Source: Dehalococcoidia bacterium (lineage in GTDB: Bacteria > Chloroflexota > Dehalococcoidia > Lucifugimonadales > Lucifugimonadaceae). From it: a stretch of 64,000 nt of DNA. A program made the position numbers and the translations under genes. The DNA is taken from the NCBI GenBank assembly GCA_028285005.1, contig JANQQP010000037.1:186001-250000 (forward strand), read 5' to 3'. The notes below the pieces were generated by a model. It was not told the DNA's origin. It saw only the letters and a list, made by a program, of their open reading frames with translations, and ran no database searches. Below are positions 35,825 through 45,459 of the stretch, in pieces. Position 1 is the first letter of the stretch, and the number at the start of each line of letters is the position of its first letter.

Positions 35825-36961
35825 TTGCCTAAGACCGGACGTGAAAAGATCGTCGGCGCCGGTGCGAACGGTGATGGTCCGTCTGTTGATGAGTCGGAAC
35901 CGAAGGCCGGGTCCGAGGCCTCGCGCTCAGAAGCCATAAACCCGGTGAAGACCGAGGACGACGAACGCGTTGGCAACGCGTTGAGGCCGAAGCGGTTCGA
36001 AGAGTACGTCGGCCAGACAATGGTCGTCGACAGCATCTCGGTAGCAGTGAAGGCCGCCAGTCGCCGGTTCGACGCTCTCGATCATGTGCTGCTGCACGGT
36101 CCTCCCGGGCTCGGCAAGACCACAATCGCCCACATCATCGCTCGCGAGATGGATTCGAGGCTCGTGCACACTTCCGGACCGGCGATGGAGCGGCCGGCGG
36201 ATGTTGTCGGAATCCTCTCGAATCTGGATGAGCGGGACGTGCTCTTCATCGACGAGATTCACCGTCTCTCCAGCGCAGTTGAGGAGTATCTCTATTCCGC
36301 GATGGAGGACTTCCGGGTCGATTTCACGACTGGCCAGGGGGCGTTTGCCAAGACGATCAATCTGCCGCTGCAGCCCTTCACGCTGATCGGCTCAACGACT
36401 CGTGTAGGCATGTTGAGCGCACCACTCCGCGACCGCTTTGGTCTCGTCTACCACCTTGACTACTACAACGAGGAACAGCTCACTCTCGTGGTGCAGCGAT
36501 CAGCGAAGATCCTTGAGGTTGATATCACCGAAGACGGAGCTGCGGAGATCGCACGCCGCTCGCGCGGCACTCCGCGGATAGCGAACCGTCTGCTTCGACG
36601 AGTTCGGGACTACGCTGAAGTCAAGCACGACGGCGTAATCACGCAGGAGATATCGAGGGACGCTCTGCAGTTGGAAGGCGTAGACAAGATCGGTCTCGAC
36701 AGACTTGATCGCCTGTATCTCGAAACCCTTGCCAAGAACTATGACGGCGGGCCTGCAGGTGTCAACGCACTGGCCGCGACACTGAATGAAGAGCAGCAGA
36801 CTCTAGAGGATGTGGTGGAGCCGTACCTGCTGAAGATCGGCTTCATCCTGCGGACCACGCAGGGCAGACGGACGACTCCTGAAGGTGCAAAGCACGCCGG
36901 TGTGATTCAGGACCCCGGCGCTGACCTGAAATCGGACCCGCAGCAGACGCGGTTCCTGTAG
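35825..36961 (+). CDS. ruvB: Holliday junction DNA helicase ATPase RuvB
   Basis: A 378-residue AAA+ motor that drives branch migration with RuvA. Walker A GPPGLGKT lies at 92-99, Walker B LFIDEIHRL near 145, sensor and arginine-finger regions follow, and the winged helix near the end carries GFILRTTQGRRTTPEG. About 45 N-terminal residues, mostly polar, exceed the usual 20-odd; TTG 35825 is the first in-frame start. Converges on the ABC exporter genes. Confidence 0.96.
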   Translation: MPKTGREKIVGAGANGDGPSVDESEPKAGSEASRSEAINPVKTEDDERVGNALRPKRFEEYVGQTMVVDSISVAVKAASRRFDALDHVLLHGPPGLGKTTIAHIIAREMDSRLVHTSGPAMERPADVVGILSNLDERDVLFIDEIHRLSSAVEEYLYSAMEDFRVDFTTGQGAFAKTINLPLQPFTLIGSTTRVGMLSAPLRDRFGLVYHLDYYNEEQLTLVVQRSAKILEVDITEDGAAEIARRSRGTPRIANRLLRRVRDYAEVKHDGVITQEISRDALQLEGVDKIGLDRLDRLYLETLAKNYDGGPAGVNALAATLNEEQQTLEDVVEPYLLKIGFILRTTQGRRTTPEGAKHAGVIQDPGADLKSDPQQTRFL

Positions 36962-36974
36962 AGGTCAGACGCCT

Positions 36975-38879
36975 TTAGGTGACCTTGTCTTCGTCGCCTT
37001 CGATCGCTGCCTGGATCAACTCGTCAGGGATGTCGTCGAATGACGCGTAGTTCATCGAGTACAGGCGTGAGTAGAGCCCACCCTCAGCCATCAACTGATC
37101 GTGGTTGCCCTCTTCGATGATCTTGCCATCCTGTAGCACGATGATTCTGTCCGCTCCGCGAATCGTCGCCAATCGGTGGGCGATCACCATGCCGGTGCGG
37201 TTCTGCAACAGCCTGGCCAGAGCCTGCTGAATCAACATCTCGGTGTAGCTGTCGATGTTTGCCGTGGCCTCATCAAGCACCAGGATCTTGGCGTCCGCAA
37301 CGATGGCCCTCGCGAAGCTGATCAGCTGTCGCTGACCGAGAGACAGGTTTCCGCCGCGCTGCTCGAGCTCAGTCTCGTAGCCGTCCGGCAGCTTCATGAT
37401 GAATTCATGCGCGCCGACGGCGCGTGCCGCTTCGACAACCTCTTCGCGAGTTGCGTCCTCACGCCTGTACTTGATGTTCTCGAGAATAGTGCCTGAGAAC
37501 AGGTAAGGCTCCTGCAACACCATCGCGATCTCGTGACCAAGCGACTCCTGCGTGCAGTCCTTGACGTTGTGACCGCCGACCATCACCTCGCCGTCCCACA
37601 CGTCATAAAAGCGGTGGATCAGGGACATCGTCGTTGACTTGCCTGAGCCTGTCGGTCCCACCAACGCCACGGTCTCACCGGGATTCACCTTGAAGCTGAC
37701 GTCCTGCAGCACCGGCTGGTCCCGGTTGTATCCGAATGTCACATTCCTGAACTCAACCGAGCCGTCCGTCTTCTCCAGCTTGATTGCATCGGCCTTGTCT
37801 TCAACCTCGACCGGCACGTCCAGTACCTCGAAGATGCGCTGGCCCGACGCCATCGCACGCTGCATGATCGAGTACTGCATGGTCAGGGCTCGTATCGGGT
37901 CGAAGAAGCGCTGGACGTTCAGGATGAACAGCACCATCACACCGATCTCCAGCGAGCGGTCAAGCACGAACGTTCCACCGACCACGATGATGATCGCCAT
38001 GGCGATGCCGGTCAGCGTGTCGATCGTCGGAATCATGATCTGGCCGTAGCGCGTGCCCTTGAGCTGCGCCTTGAGGTTGACGTCAACCTTCTCTTCGAAA
38101 AGTGCGGCGTTCACCTCTTCACGGCTCATTCCTTGCACGGTGCGGACGCCGTTAATGCCCTCGGCAAGCGCCCCGTTCATGCGCGAGCTGCTCTCCCGTG
38201 CGCCGAGGAATGCGCGACGGGCTCTTGGTAGCCAGATGATGCGGATAAGCAGCAGGGCAGGGACGACGGTGAGCGTCAGCAAGCCCAGTCGCCAGTCGTA
38301 GGCGATCAGGACGATGGTGATGCCGGTGATTAGCACGAAGTCGCCGATGGCGAAGACGGAGGTCTCGAGGAACTCCTGCAGGGCGGCTACGTCACCCTGC
38401 AGCCGAGACATGAGCCGTCCGACCTCGGTCCTGTCCATGAATGACAGGGAGACTCGCTGCAGGTGCGCGTACATCGCTCGACGCAGGTCGAACAGCACGC
38501 GCTCCGCCACACGGCCGACGATGATCTCTTGCAGGAAATTGAACAGGTAGTTGAGCGCCACGACCGCCGCTAGGACGATCGAAAGCTGCACGAGCAGATC
38601 GCGGTCGAAGTTGTTCAGCTCAAGCGCGTTGTCGAACGCGCTCTGAATAACTATTGGAATGGCGAGCTGCGTTCCGGTGAAACCGAGAACAGCGAAGATC
38701 GCCACGATCAGCAGCGTCCTGTAGGGCGTCAGGAAGCCACCGAAGCGCTTCACCACATGGCCGTTGAAGGCCTTGCCGAACATCTCTTCGTCGCGCTCCA
38801 CCTGTGAGCCGACCACGGCGTGCGGTGGCCTGTTGGCGCCTCGAAGCCCCTGTTGGACGTTGTCGGCATTAGTTGCCAT
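36975..38879 (-). CDS. ABC exporter half-transporter, subunit 2 (non-canonical signature)
   Basis: A 634-residue half-transporter: six-helix exporter domain (about 40-340) and nucleotide-binding domain with Walker A GPTGSGKST, Walker B ILVLDEATANID including the catalytic Glu, and H-loop IAHRLAT. The signature reads LSLGQ instead of LSGGQ. The start at ATG 38879 overlaps the partner gene's stop by 11 bases. Paired with the next gene it should form a heterodimer of the LmrCD/BmrCD/TM287-288 kind exporting drugs or lipids. Its intact Walker B and odd signature complement the partner's defects. Confidence 0.9.
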   Translation of the reverse strand: MATNADNVQQGLRGANRPPHAVVGSQVERDEEMFGKAFNGHVVKRFGGFLTPYRTLLIVAIFAVLGFTGTQLAIPIVIQSAFDNALELNNFDRDLLVQLSIVLAAVVALNYLFNFLQEIIVGRVAERVLFDLRRAMYAHLQRVSLSFMDRTEVGRLMSRLQGDVAALQEFLETSVFAIGDFVLITGITIVLIAYDWRLGLLTLTVVPALLLIRIIWLPRARRAFLGARESSSRMNGALAEGINGVRTVQGMSREEVNAALFEEKVDVNLKAQLKGTRYGQIMIPTIDTLTGIAMAIIIVVGGTFVLDRSLEIGVMVLFILNVQRFFDPIRALTMQYSIMQRAMASGQRIFEVLDVPVEVEDKADAIKLEKTDGSVEFRNVTFGYNRDQPVLQDVSFKVNPGETVALVGPTGSGKSTTMSLIHRFYDVWDGEVMVGGHNVKDCTQESLGHEIAMVLQEPYLFSGTILENIKYRREDATREEVVEAARAVGAHEFIMKLPDGYETELEQRGGNLSLGQRQLISFARAIVADAKILVLDEATANIDSYTEMLIQQALARLLQNRTGMVIAHRLATIRGADRIIVLQDGKIIEEGNHDQLMAEGGLYSRLYSMNYASFDDIPDELIQAAIEGDEDKVT

Positions 38880-40809
38880 CGGCGTCCTCCGCTTCATCGC
38901 TGCCAGAGCTGGTTGGCGCATCCGCAGCGCTGCCAAGGTGCTCTACGGCATCGTCGCCCGGCCTGATCTGCAGTTCGTAGAGGTCGTGGTAGTGGCCGCC
39001 AAGAGCTATCAGCTCTTCGTGTGAGCCGCGCTCCAGGATCTCGCCCTTCTCTATGAACAGGATCTCGTTGGCATGCATCAGCGAACTGAGCCGGTGCGAG
39101 ATGATGATCACCGCTCGCTCATTCGTGATCTCTTTCAGCGCCGCACGGATTCGCTGCTCGGTCGCCGCGTCGATGGCCGCGGTCGAGTCGTCGAAGATGA
39201 TGAACTTCGGCTTCAGCATCAAGCTACGAGCAATAGAAAGCCGTTGCCGCTGACCACCGGAAAGAGACACACCACGCTCACCCACGAGAGTCTGGTAGTC
39301 CCGCGGGAGTCTCCTTACCCAGTCATGCAGTTGTGCTTGCGTCGTAGCGCGGTGAATGGTCTCGGTCTCTGCCCAGGGGTCACCGTAAGCCACGTTGTTC
39401 TCGATCGACGACGTGAACATGAAGGTGTCTTGCTGCACCACGCCTACGACGTGACGCAGCGACTCAAGCTGCACATCGCGGATGTCCTGGCCGTCAATGG
39501 TTATGCGGCCGCCTGTCACGTCATAGAAACGAGGCACCAGGTGGGCAAGCGTTGACTTACCGCTGCCAGGCGGGCCGACTATGCCAATGGTGTGTCCCGG
39601 CCGAGCCTCAAAGCTCACATCGCGGAGAATTCGCTCGTCGCCGAACTCATCCATGAACGAGAAGTCCACATGCTCGAACCTCAGCACGCCCTCATTGATC
39701 GCAATAGGCTTGGCGTCCGGCTTGTCCTTGATTACAGGATCCAGGTCGAGGATTTCGAACAGACGGGTGCCTGAGGTCTGAGTGCGGGCGAAGCCGTTGA
39801 CCATCATTCCAAGCTGTCGGACGGGCATCTGGAGGATGAACATAAACGCCAGGAACTGGGTGAGCGTGCCCGCCTTGATCTCCCCATCGATCACCTTAAG
39901 ACCGCCGACCCAGAGGACCGCCACCACCGCAGTGAAGAATGCGAAGGTCATGAACGTGGTGTTTCGCACCCTGATGCCAATCAGCTCGTTCGCCATCGCC
40001 TGCGCCTGGTCCGAGACGCGGTTGAACTTGCGCATCTCGTAGTCCTGGCCGGCGAACGCCCGCACAACTCGGATGCCTGCCAGGTTCTCGTCCATAACGC
40101 GCGTCAATATCGAAAGCCGCTCTTGCAGAGTCCGCCAGCCAAAGCGCAGCTTCAGCCGGGCGGTGATCGCCCGCCACGCCACGAACGGAACGAAGCTAAG
40201 GCTGATGAGCCCCAGGACGACGTCCGTCCTGATCATGAGGAATGTTCCGCCACCAATCAGAATCGCCAGCAGCAGTGTCCTTAGCAAAGCCGTATTCACG
40301 AACAGCCGAACGCCTTCGATGTCCAGCATGCCGCGGGTCATCAGGTCGCCCGTGTGTACATGGTTGTGGTAGCTGTAGCTCATGCGCTGCATCTTGCGAT
40401 AGAACGCCATCCGCAACTCGTAGCCAATGTGCTGGCCTATCGATTCACCCATGTAGTTATGGGCCATCGTGAAGACGCCGCGGGCTACGCTCGCGCCAAA
40501 TAGCAGCAGTCCGGTGATGAGCAGTTCGCGGCGAACGTCATCGCGATCGGCATTGGCGTCGTCGAGGAAGTCAACAGCGTCGTTGATTGCGCCCCCGAGC
40601 AACTGCGGAATCAGCAGCATGAAGACGGCGGCGATGATTGTGGTGGAGATAGCCAACGCCATTCTCCACCGATACCTGAATGCCATCGCAGTGATGCGTA
40701 CGACAGTTGGCCTGCGCTTGGGCGAGTCGGTTTGCCCGCGTGAGGGCCGAATCGCTGGTGATGAGATCTGTTGACTGACCGCCGTGACGCACCTGCTATT
40801 GACGGGCAA
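38869..40809 (-). CDS. ABC exporter half-transporter, subunit 1 (Walker B Glu replaced)
   Basis: A 646-residue half-transporter, promoter-proximal partner of the previous entry. Walker A GPPGSGKST and signature LSGGQRQRL are canonical, but Walker B reads FIIFDDSTAAID: the catalytic Glu is Asp. In heterodimeric exporters one composite ATP site is inactive, built from the Walker motifs of one chain and the signature of the other; here the Asp and the partner's LSLGQ would lie in the same site. TTG 40809 is the first in-frame start and the first 45 residues are basic and variable, so the true start may be further in. Membrane location. Confidence 0.88.
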   Translation of the reverse strand: MPVNSRCVTAVSQQISSPAIRPSRGQTDSPKRRPTVVRITAMAFRYRWRMALAISTTIIAAVFMLLIPQLLGGAINDAVDFLDDANADRDDVRRELLITGLLLFGASVARGVFTMAHNYMGESIGQHIGYELRMAFYRKMQRMSYSYHNHVHTGDLMTRGMLDIEGVRLFVNTALLRTLLLAILIGGGTFLMIRTDVVLGLISLSFVPFVAWRAITARLKLRFGWRTLQERLSILTRVMDENLAGIRVVRAFAGQDYEMRKFNRVSDQAQAMANELIGIRVRNTTFMTFAFFTAVVAVLWVGGLKVIDGEIKAGTLTQFLAFMFILQMPVRQLGMMVNGFARTQTSGTRLFEILDLDPVIKDKPDAKPIAINEGVLRFEHVDFSFMDEFGDERILRDVSFEARPGHTIGIVGPPGSGKSTLAHLVPRFYDVTGGRITIDGQDIRDVQLESLRHVVGVVQQDTFMFTSSIENNVAYGDPWAETETIHRATTQAQLHDWVRRLPRDYQTLVGERGVSLSGGQRQRLSIARSLMLKPKFIIFDDSTAAIDAATEQRIRAALKEITNERAVIIISHRLSSLMHANEILFIEKGEILERGSHEELIALGGHYHDLYELQIRPGDDAVEHLGSAADAPTSSGSDEAEDADGN

Positions 40810-41014
40810 TTACGCCCGCTGAAGATCGCTGAATGTGGGTATGGAACGTGCGCACCGTCCGCCGCGAGCCTGCCTTCTACACGGGGGACCTGCGAGTTTC
40901 CGAGCAGCCAGTATATGCCTGCTTATTCAAACGTGTCCCAACGAGTGACTGGCGATTTTTGGCAAACAGAACCCGTAAATGTCGCGGCGATTCAAATGGA
41001 GCGAACAGGCATAC

Positions 41015-41023
41015 TGGTAAAAT
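41015..41023 (+). promoter_or_regulatory. Candidate extended -10 promoter for the acetyltransferase gene
   Basis: TGGTAAAAT at 41015-41023 fits an extended -10 element (TGnTAtAAT, one mismatch). No good -35 lies 17 bases upstream. The rimI-like gene starts 80 bases on. The rest of 40810-41102, between divergent genes, holds nothing else that I can support. Confidence 0.35.
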
Positions 41024-41102
41024 TCGACGGCTATGAACCGGCGCTGCGCAGGTGCCGAACGAGCCATAGTCCGGACCATGCTGAGATCGACCGGGAGGCA
41101 TC

Positions 41103-41870
41103 TTGGAGCAGGCTAACCCAATGGAGCTGCTCGACCCGGATGGGAAGCTGGCCGCGCTCTTTGAAGAGCCGGAGCCAGAGCCAGTTCCGCCGAATGTCCA
41201 CCGCGTACGTCCCGCTTCGATCGGTGATGTACTGGACATGGAAGAGGTGGAGCGCCTTGCGTTCCCAACTCTTTTCCCGCCAACGCGCTTCCGCAGGGAG
41301 GTCGACAAGTCCAACACTCTCTACCTCGTCGCGGCCCGCGATTGGACTGACGAGGAGTTGGCTCTCGGCCCAGACGCGCTTCGGTCGAACGGCGGTGGCA
41401 ACGGTCTTGTCGGCCAACTGGGTTCGCTTCTGAAGCTGCCTGCCAGGCTGCTGTTCCAGACGGTTGGCGGCCGCTCTCGGCAGATGCCGCCAAGCTACGT
41501 CGTGGGTCTCGTTGGTCTTTGGTTCGTGATGGACGAGGCGCATGTTGTGATCATCGGTAACCGGCCAGGCGATCGCCGGAAGGGCATCGGGGAGCTTCTG
41601 CTAATCGCCGCCTTGGAGTCGGCAATAGCGCACGGTTCGAGAGTGATGACTCTTGAGGTCCGAGGCTCGAACGAGGTCGCACGGGCGCTGTACCACAAGT
41701 ACGGCTTCAGAGAGGTTGGCGTCCGCAAGCGCTACTACGCAGATAACAACGAAGACGCTGTTATCATGACTACCCCGCCAATTCAGAGTGACGAGTATCG
41801 CGAGCACTTCGAAAAGCAGGTTCGCGAGCATGAGGGCAGGTGGGGGACCTCTGACCGGCGGGCTTCCTGA
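41103..41870 (+). CDS. GNAT acetyltransferase, RimI-like, with a long insertion
   Basis: A 255-residue N-acetyltransferase. The acetyl-CoA binding motif RRKGIGELLLIAAL and the following LEVRGSNEVARALYHKYGFREVGVR.. region (residues about 158-215) match RimI, which acetylates the N-terminus of ribosomal protein S18. It differs in a long N-terminus (about 30 residues) and a 55-residue insertion (about 83-138) between the second strand and the core, containing a Gly/Leu-rich segment. TTG 41103 has GGAGG eight bases upstream; ATG 41121 is an alternative. The substrate may not be S18. The lipoprotein gene follows after 67 bases. Confidence 0.8.
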   Translation: MEQANPMELLDPDGKLAALFEEPEPEPVPPNVHRVRPASIGDVLDMEEVERLAFPTLFPPTRFRREVDKSNTLYLVAARDWTDEELALGPDALRSNGGGNGLVGQLGSLLKLPARLLFQTVGGRSRQMPPSYVVGLVGLWFVMDEAHVVIIGNRPGDRRKGIGELLLIAALESAIAHGSRVMTLEVRGSNEVARALYHKYGFREVGVRKRYYADNNEDAVIMTTPPIQSDEYREHFEKQVREHEGRWGTSDRRAS

Positions 41871-41937
41871 TTCGGTCGCGGCCGGTATCCGGTCCCATTC
41901 ACCCTCAATCTGAAACTCCGCGTCTCACGGTGCGTCC

Positions 41938-43647
41938 TTGAATCTCGACATCTCGTCGCTGCATGTCCACCGGCGCTGGTTGACTTTAATTGTGTTCGTT
42001 GTTGCGGTGGCAGCCGCGGCCTGTTCCAGTAGCCCTGAGGCGACGGAAACCCCGGCCCCTGGTGGGCAGATCGCCAACGAAACGCCCACAGCCACTGCAA
42101 CCGAGACTGACGCCTCTCAACCACCGCAACCGAGGCATGGTGGAACGCTACGAATAGCGCAGGCGACAGACCCTGCGAGCTGCGACCTGCATTCCTCTCG
42201 AGCGCTGAGCTACCAGGCCGTGCATCCGTGCAATCCGCTGCTATCTCAGATCTTGCGTGCCTCTGCCGCAGACCACAGTGTGATCGAGCCGGACCTTGCC
42301 ACCGAGTGGAGTGTGAGTTCCGATGGCGCTACCTGGAAGTTCCAGCTTCGCGATGATGTTCTATGGCACGACGGCGCGCCATTCACGCTCGACGATGCTG
42401 TATTCAGCCTGCGGCGAACGATCGACCTGCCGCCGGGAATTGCGCCCGGCCGAGCTAGCGCCATTGGTCGCTACGTTTCCGACCCTGAACAGATAAGGGA
42501 AGAAGACGGAAATCTTGTCATCGAAACCGATTTCGCCGCAGCTTCGTTCCTGCCCAATCTCGCCAGTGTTTATGTGTCGATTTTCCCGAGGCATGCCACA
42601 CTCGCACTTGATCCACCGTCAATGACTGCATTCGAAACCGTGATCGGCACGGGTCCCTTCAAGGTCGGCGAGGCGATCCGTGGATCGAAGTACACGCTGC
42701 TGCGCAACGATCGGTACTACATCGAAGACCTGCCATATCTGGACCAGATCGAATTCCTCGTGATTCCTGAGCCGGCCGTGAGGATGGCGGCCCTGAGATC
42801 ACAGGAGGTCGATTCGATTGCGATCATCACGGAGCCAGAGGCGAAGGAGCTTGAAGAGAACTTTGCGGGCAGGATCAATGTGTTCCGGACGCCGTCGGCA
42901 GGCGGCAATACGGTCCAGCTGAACCTGAACCGCGCTCCGTTCGACAATCCGAATGTTCGAAGGGCGGTGAACCTTGCAATCTCCCGAACAGACGTTGAAC
43001 TCGTGCTGGGGCCGGGCTTCATCGGGGCGATCCTTCCTCCGGGCGGGCAGTTCGCTCTTGATGACTCGGAAGTAGGCGATCTCCCCGGCCACGGCGATGT
43101 CGAAGGCAACCGCAGACTGGCGCGGCAACTGTTGGCCGACGCAGGTTACCCGGATGGTTTCTCGACCACGATCAACACGCGAGCGAACCCGTTCTTCCAG
43201 CTGCTGTCTGACTTCGTGGCAGGCCAGCTAAAGGAGATTGGAATCGAGGCCGACGTTGTTCCGCTGGAGTCGGTCACATACCAGGAGCGAATCACGAGCG
43301 GCGACTTCGACATGATCGGTCATAGCCATTCGTTCGCACTGGACGACCCGGACTCGATGCTTTCCGCCCACTACGGTTGCGGAGGAGCCGAAAACTATCC
43401 CGGTCTCTGCGACCCTGAACTGGATGAGTTGATTGATCGGCAGAGCAGAGAACTCGATCCCGACCGCAGACGGGAGCTACTGGCGCAGATTGAGCGCATC
43501 ATCTGGGAAACGGATGCAAAGATCTGGTTTCAATGGAGTTCGAGGCGGACTCCAGTCTGGAACAATGTGGTCGGACTGCGCCCCGGCGGTCCCAGTCTCT
43601 ACCAGGGGCGTCGACTGGATGAGGTCTTCATAAGACCAGAAAGCTAA
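41938..43647 (+). CDS. ABC transporter substrate-binding lipoprotein, family 5, second importer
   Basis: A 569-residue SBP_bac_5 lipoprotein. The signal helix ends in VAVAAAAC (lipid Cys29), a short Thr/Pro-rich tether follows, and the mature domain shows family features: GGTLRIAQATDP, YNPNDATTWKF-like strand SDGATWKFQLRDDV, GTGPFKV and NVRRAVNLAISR. TTG 41938 is the in-frame start. Two permease genes follow directly, the second overlapping the first by four bases. As with the 12-kb importer, no ATPase is present. Confidence 0.9.
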   Translation: MNLDISSLHVHRRWLTLIVFVVAVAAAACSSSPEATETPAPGGQIANETPTATATETDASQPPQPRHGGTLRIAQATDPASCDLHSSRALSYQAVHPCNPLLSQILRASAADHSVIEPDLATEWSVSSDGATWKFQLRDDVLWHDGAPFTLDDAVFSLRRTIDLPPGIAPGRASAIGRYVSDPEQIREEDGNLVIETDFAAASFLPNLASVYVSIFPRHATLALDPPSMTAFETVIGTGPFKVGEAIRGSKYTLLRNDRYYIEDLPYLDQIEFLVIPEPAVRMAALRSQEVDSIAIITEPEAKELEENFAGRINVFRTPSAGGNTVQLNLNRAPFDNPNVRRAVNLAISRTDVELVLGPGFIGAILPPGGQFALDDSEVGDLPGHGDVEGNRRLARQLLADAGYPDGFSTTINTRANPFFQLLSDFVAGQLKEIGIEADVVPLESVTYQERITSGDFDMIGHSHSFALDDPDSMLSAHYGCGGAENYPGLCDPELDELIDRQSRELDPDRRRELLAQIERIIWETDAKIWFQWSSRRTPVWNNVVGLRPGGPSLYQGRRLDEVFIRPES

Positions 43648-43653
43648 CGGCAC

Positions 43654-44613
43654 ATGGCATACCTGGCGCGACGGCTTGCCCTGGGTGCCCTGACCCTCTG
43701 GCTCATCACGCTGGCAGCGTTCCTGCTGCTGAGAATCGCTCCGGGCGATGCCGTGACTGCAGCAGTCGCTCGAGCGCCTGGCGAAGGCGGCCTGGCTGCT
43801 GCCGATATCGATCAGCTGCGGAAAGAGCTCGGGCTCGATCGTTCGTGGCCTGTTCAGTATTTCGACTGGCTGAGCGATGCCGCGCGCCTTGACCCTGGCC
43901 GCTCGCTGGCCACAGACCGATCTGTATGGGACGAGATCAGGCCGCGGCTCGCTGTGACCGCTGAGCTGGCGCTATTCGCGCTGGCGAGTATGGTCATGGT
44001 CGGACTCGCGGGAGGGTTGGTCGCAGCCAGGTTCGAAGGTTCTCTTCCGGACGGTCTCATCCGCGGTATCGCGTTTCTTGCTCTATCAGTGCCCACCTTC
44101 TGGCTGGCCCTCGTGCTGGTTGTCGCAGTCGCCAGTTGGACAGGCCACTTTCTTGCACTCGGGTACGAGCCGTTTTCGTCATCGCCAGGCGCGAACCTTA
44201 GAGCGGTGCTCCCGGCCGCCGTCGTGTTAGCGATTCGGCCGTCAGCGGTCCTTCTGCGAGTGGTCCGAAACTCGACGCTCGAAGCAGCAGCTTCGCAGTA
44301 CTTCCTGATGGCAAGGTCGAAGGGTCTGTCGCGCCAGATCGCGCTCGCTAAACACGCCTTCAGGAGCGCAATGCTGCCCGCTACTACGGTCATTGGTGCG
44401 CAGGCCGTGTTCATGCTCGGTGGCGCCGTTCTTATAGAGCAGGTCTTCGGGCTGCCGGGCATGGGCCGTCTGCTGGTTGATGCAGTGCTATCCCGAGACT
44501 TTCCAGTGGTCGAATCGCTAGTGCTGGTGTTCGGCGTCACGGCCATTGGAGTCAACCTGCTCGTCGACTTCGCCTACTTCCGGCTCGACCCGAGATTGCG
44601 AGTCGGCGCATGA
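43654..44613 (+). CDS. ABC transporter permease, DppB type, second importer
   Basis: A 319-residue membrane permease. N-terminal helix ARRLALGALTLWLITLAAF and LRIAPGDAV are DppB hallmarks; the coupling loop reads SQYFLMARSKGLSRQIALAKH. It starts at ATG 43654, six bases after the binding-protein stop, and ends inside the start of the DppC gene (ATGA). Closely similar in plan to the 14.7-kb permease but only distantly related in sequence. Confidence 0.9.
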   Translation: MAYLARRLALGALTLWLITLAAFLLLRIAPGDAVTAAVARAPGEGGLAAADIDQLRKELGLDRSWPVQYFDWLSDAARLDPGRSLATDRSVWDEIRPRLAVTAELALFALASMVMVGLAGGLVAARFEGSLPDGLIRGIAFLALSVPTFWLALVLVVAVASWTGHFLALGYEPFSSSPGANLRAVLPAAVVLAIRPSAVLLRVVRNSTLEAAASQYFLMARSKGLSRQIALAKHAFRSAMLPATTVIGAQAVFMLGGAVLIEQVFGLPGMGRLLVDAVLSRDFPVVESLVLVFGVTAIGVNLLVDFAYFRLDPRLRVGA

Positions 44614-45452
44614 GTTTTCCGGTTCGCGCGATCAGCGTTCGATGGATGCCGATTCGGTCTACCGCCGGTCTGCTCGGCATTGTGCTTGGCGCGGCGATCA
44701 TCGCGATCGTCTCGCTGATGTCGATATTCGGGCCCGATCCCAACGGTCAGCAGTTGAGCAAGGTCCTCGAGTCGCCCGGCGGTTCCCAGTTGATGGGCAC
44801 CGATCAGCTCGGTCGGGACCAGTTCGCTCGGGTGGCAACAGGAGCCCGGAACTCGCTGTTCACAGTGCTCGTAGTGATTGCCGTATCCGGCGTGGGCGGA
44901 GGGCTTGTCGGGCTGTTCAGTGGATATCGCGGCGGAACCGTCGACCTGCTAATACAGCGCTGCGTGGACGCTCTCATGGCCATGCCGCTCATCGTCATCG
45001 CGCTCGCAGTTGTCGCCGCTGCTGGCGCCTCGTTCTGGAGTGTGACACTGGCCATATCGGTCGCGTTCGCCCCATTGACCATCAGAGTCACCCGATCGTC
45101 TGCAGTCTCACTGCGAAACGCCAACTTCGTTGCTGCGGCGCATGTAAACGGCGCCTCGACCCTTCGGATTCTGCTCAGGCACCTTGTACCGAACGCCGCC
45201 GGACCCTGGGCAATAATCGCCGGCAGCCAGGCGGCAGCTGCGGTGCTGGTCGAGGCTGCGCTTGCGTTTCTGGGCGCAGCACCCGGGCGAATCACACTCG
45301 GCGGCTTGCTGGGTGGCGACGCACAGACCTACATGTACGGAGCCTCGTGGCTGATTATCTGGCCCGGCGTGGCGCTTGCCGCGGTAGCACTGGCGGTGAA
45401 CCTGCTGGGTGAATGGGTTGCCGAGAGCGTGGCCGCGCGGTCCGGCACCTAA
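44610..45452 (+). CDS. ABC transporter permease, DppC type, second importer
   Basis: A 280-residue permease, shorter than usual because the extracytoplasmic region after helix 1 is brief. LMGTDQLGRDQFARVATGARNS is the DppC marker and NFVAAAHVNGASTLRILLRH the coupling loop. It overlaps the upstream permease by four bases (ATGA), and ends seven bases from the converging zinc-ribbon gene; no ATPase follows. Confidence 0.9.
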   Translation: MSFPVRAISVRWMPIRSTAGLLGIVLGAAIIAIVSLMSIFGPDPNGQQLSKVLESPGGSQLMGTDQLGRDQFARVATGARNSLFTVLVVIAVSGVGGGLVGLFSGYRGGTVDLLIQRCVDALMAMPLIVIALAVVAAAGASFWSVTLAISVAFAPLTIRVTRSSAVSLRNANFVAAAHVNGASTLRILLRHLVPNAAGPWAIIAGSQAAAAVLVEAALAFLGAAPGRITLGGLLGGDAQTYMYGASWLIIWPGVALAAVALAVNLLGEWVAESVAARSGT

Positions 45453-45459
45453 AGCGAGA

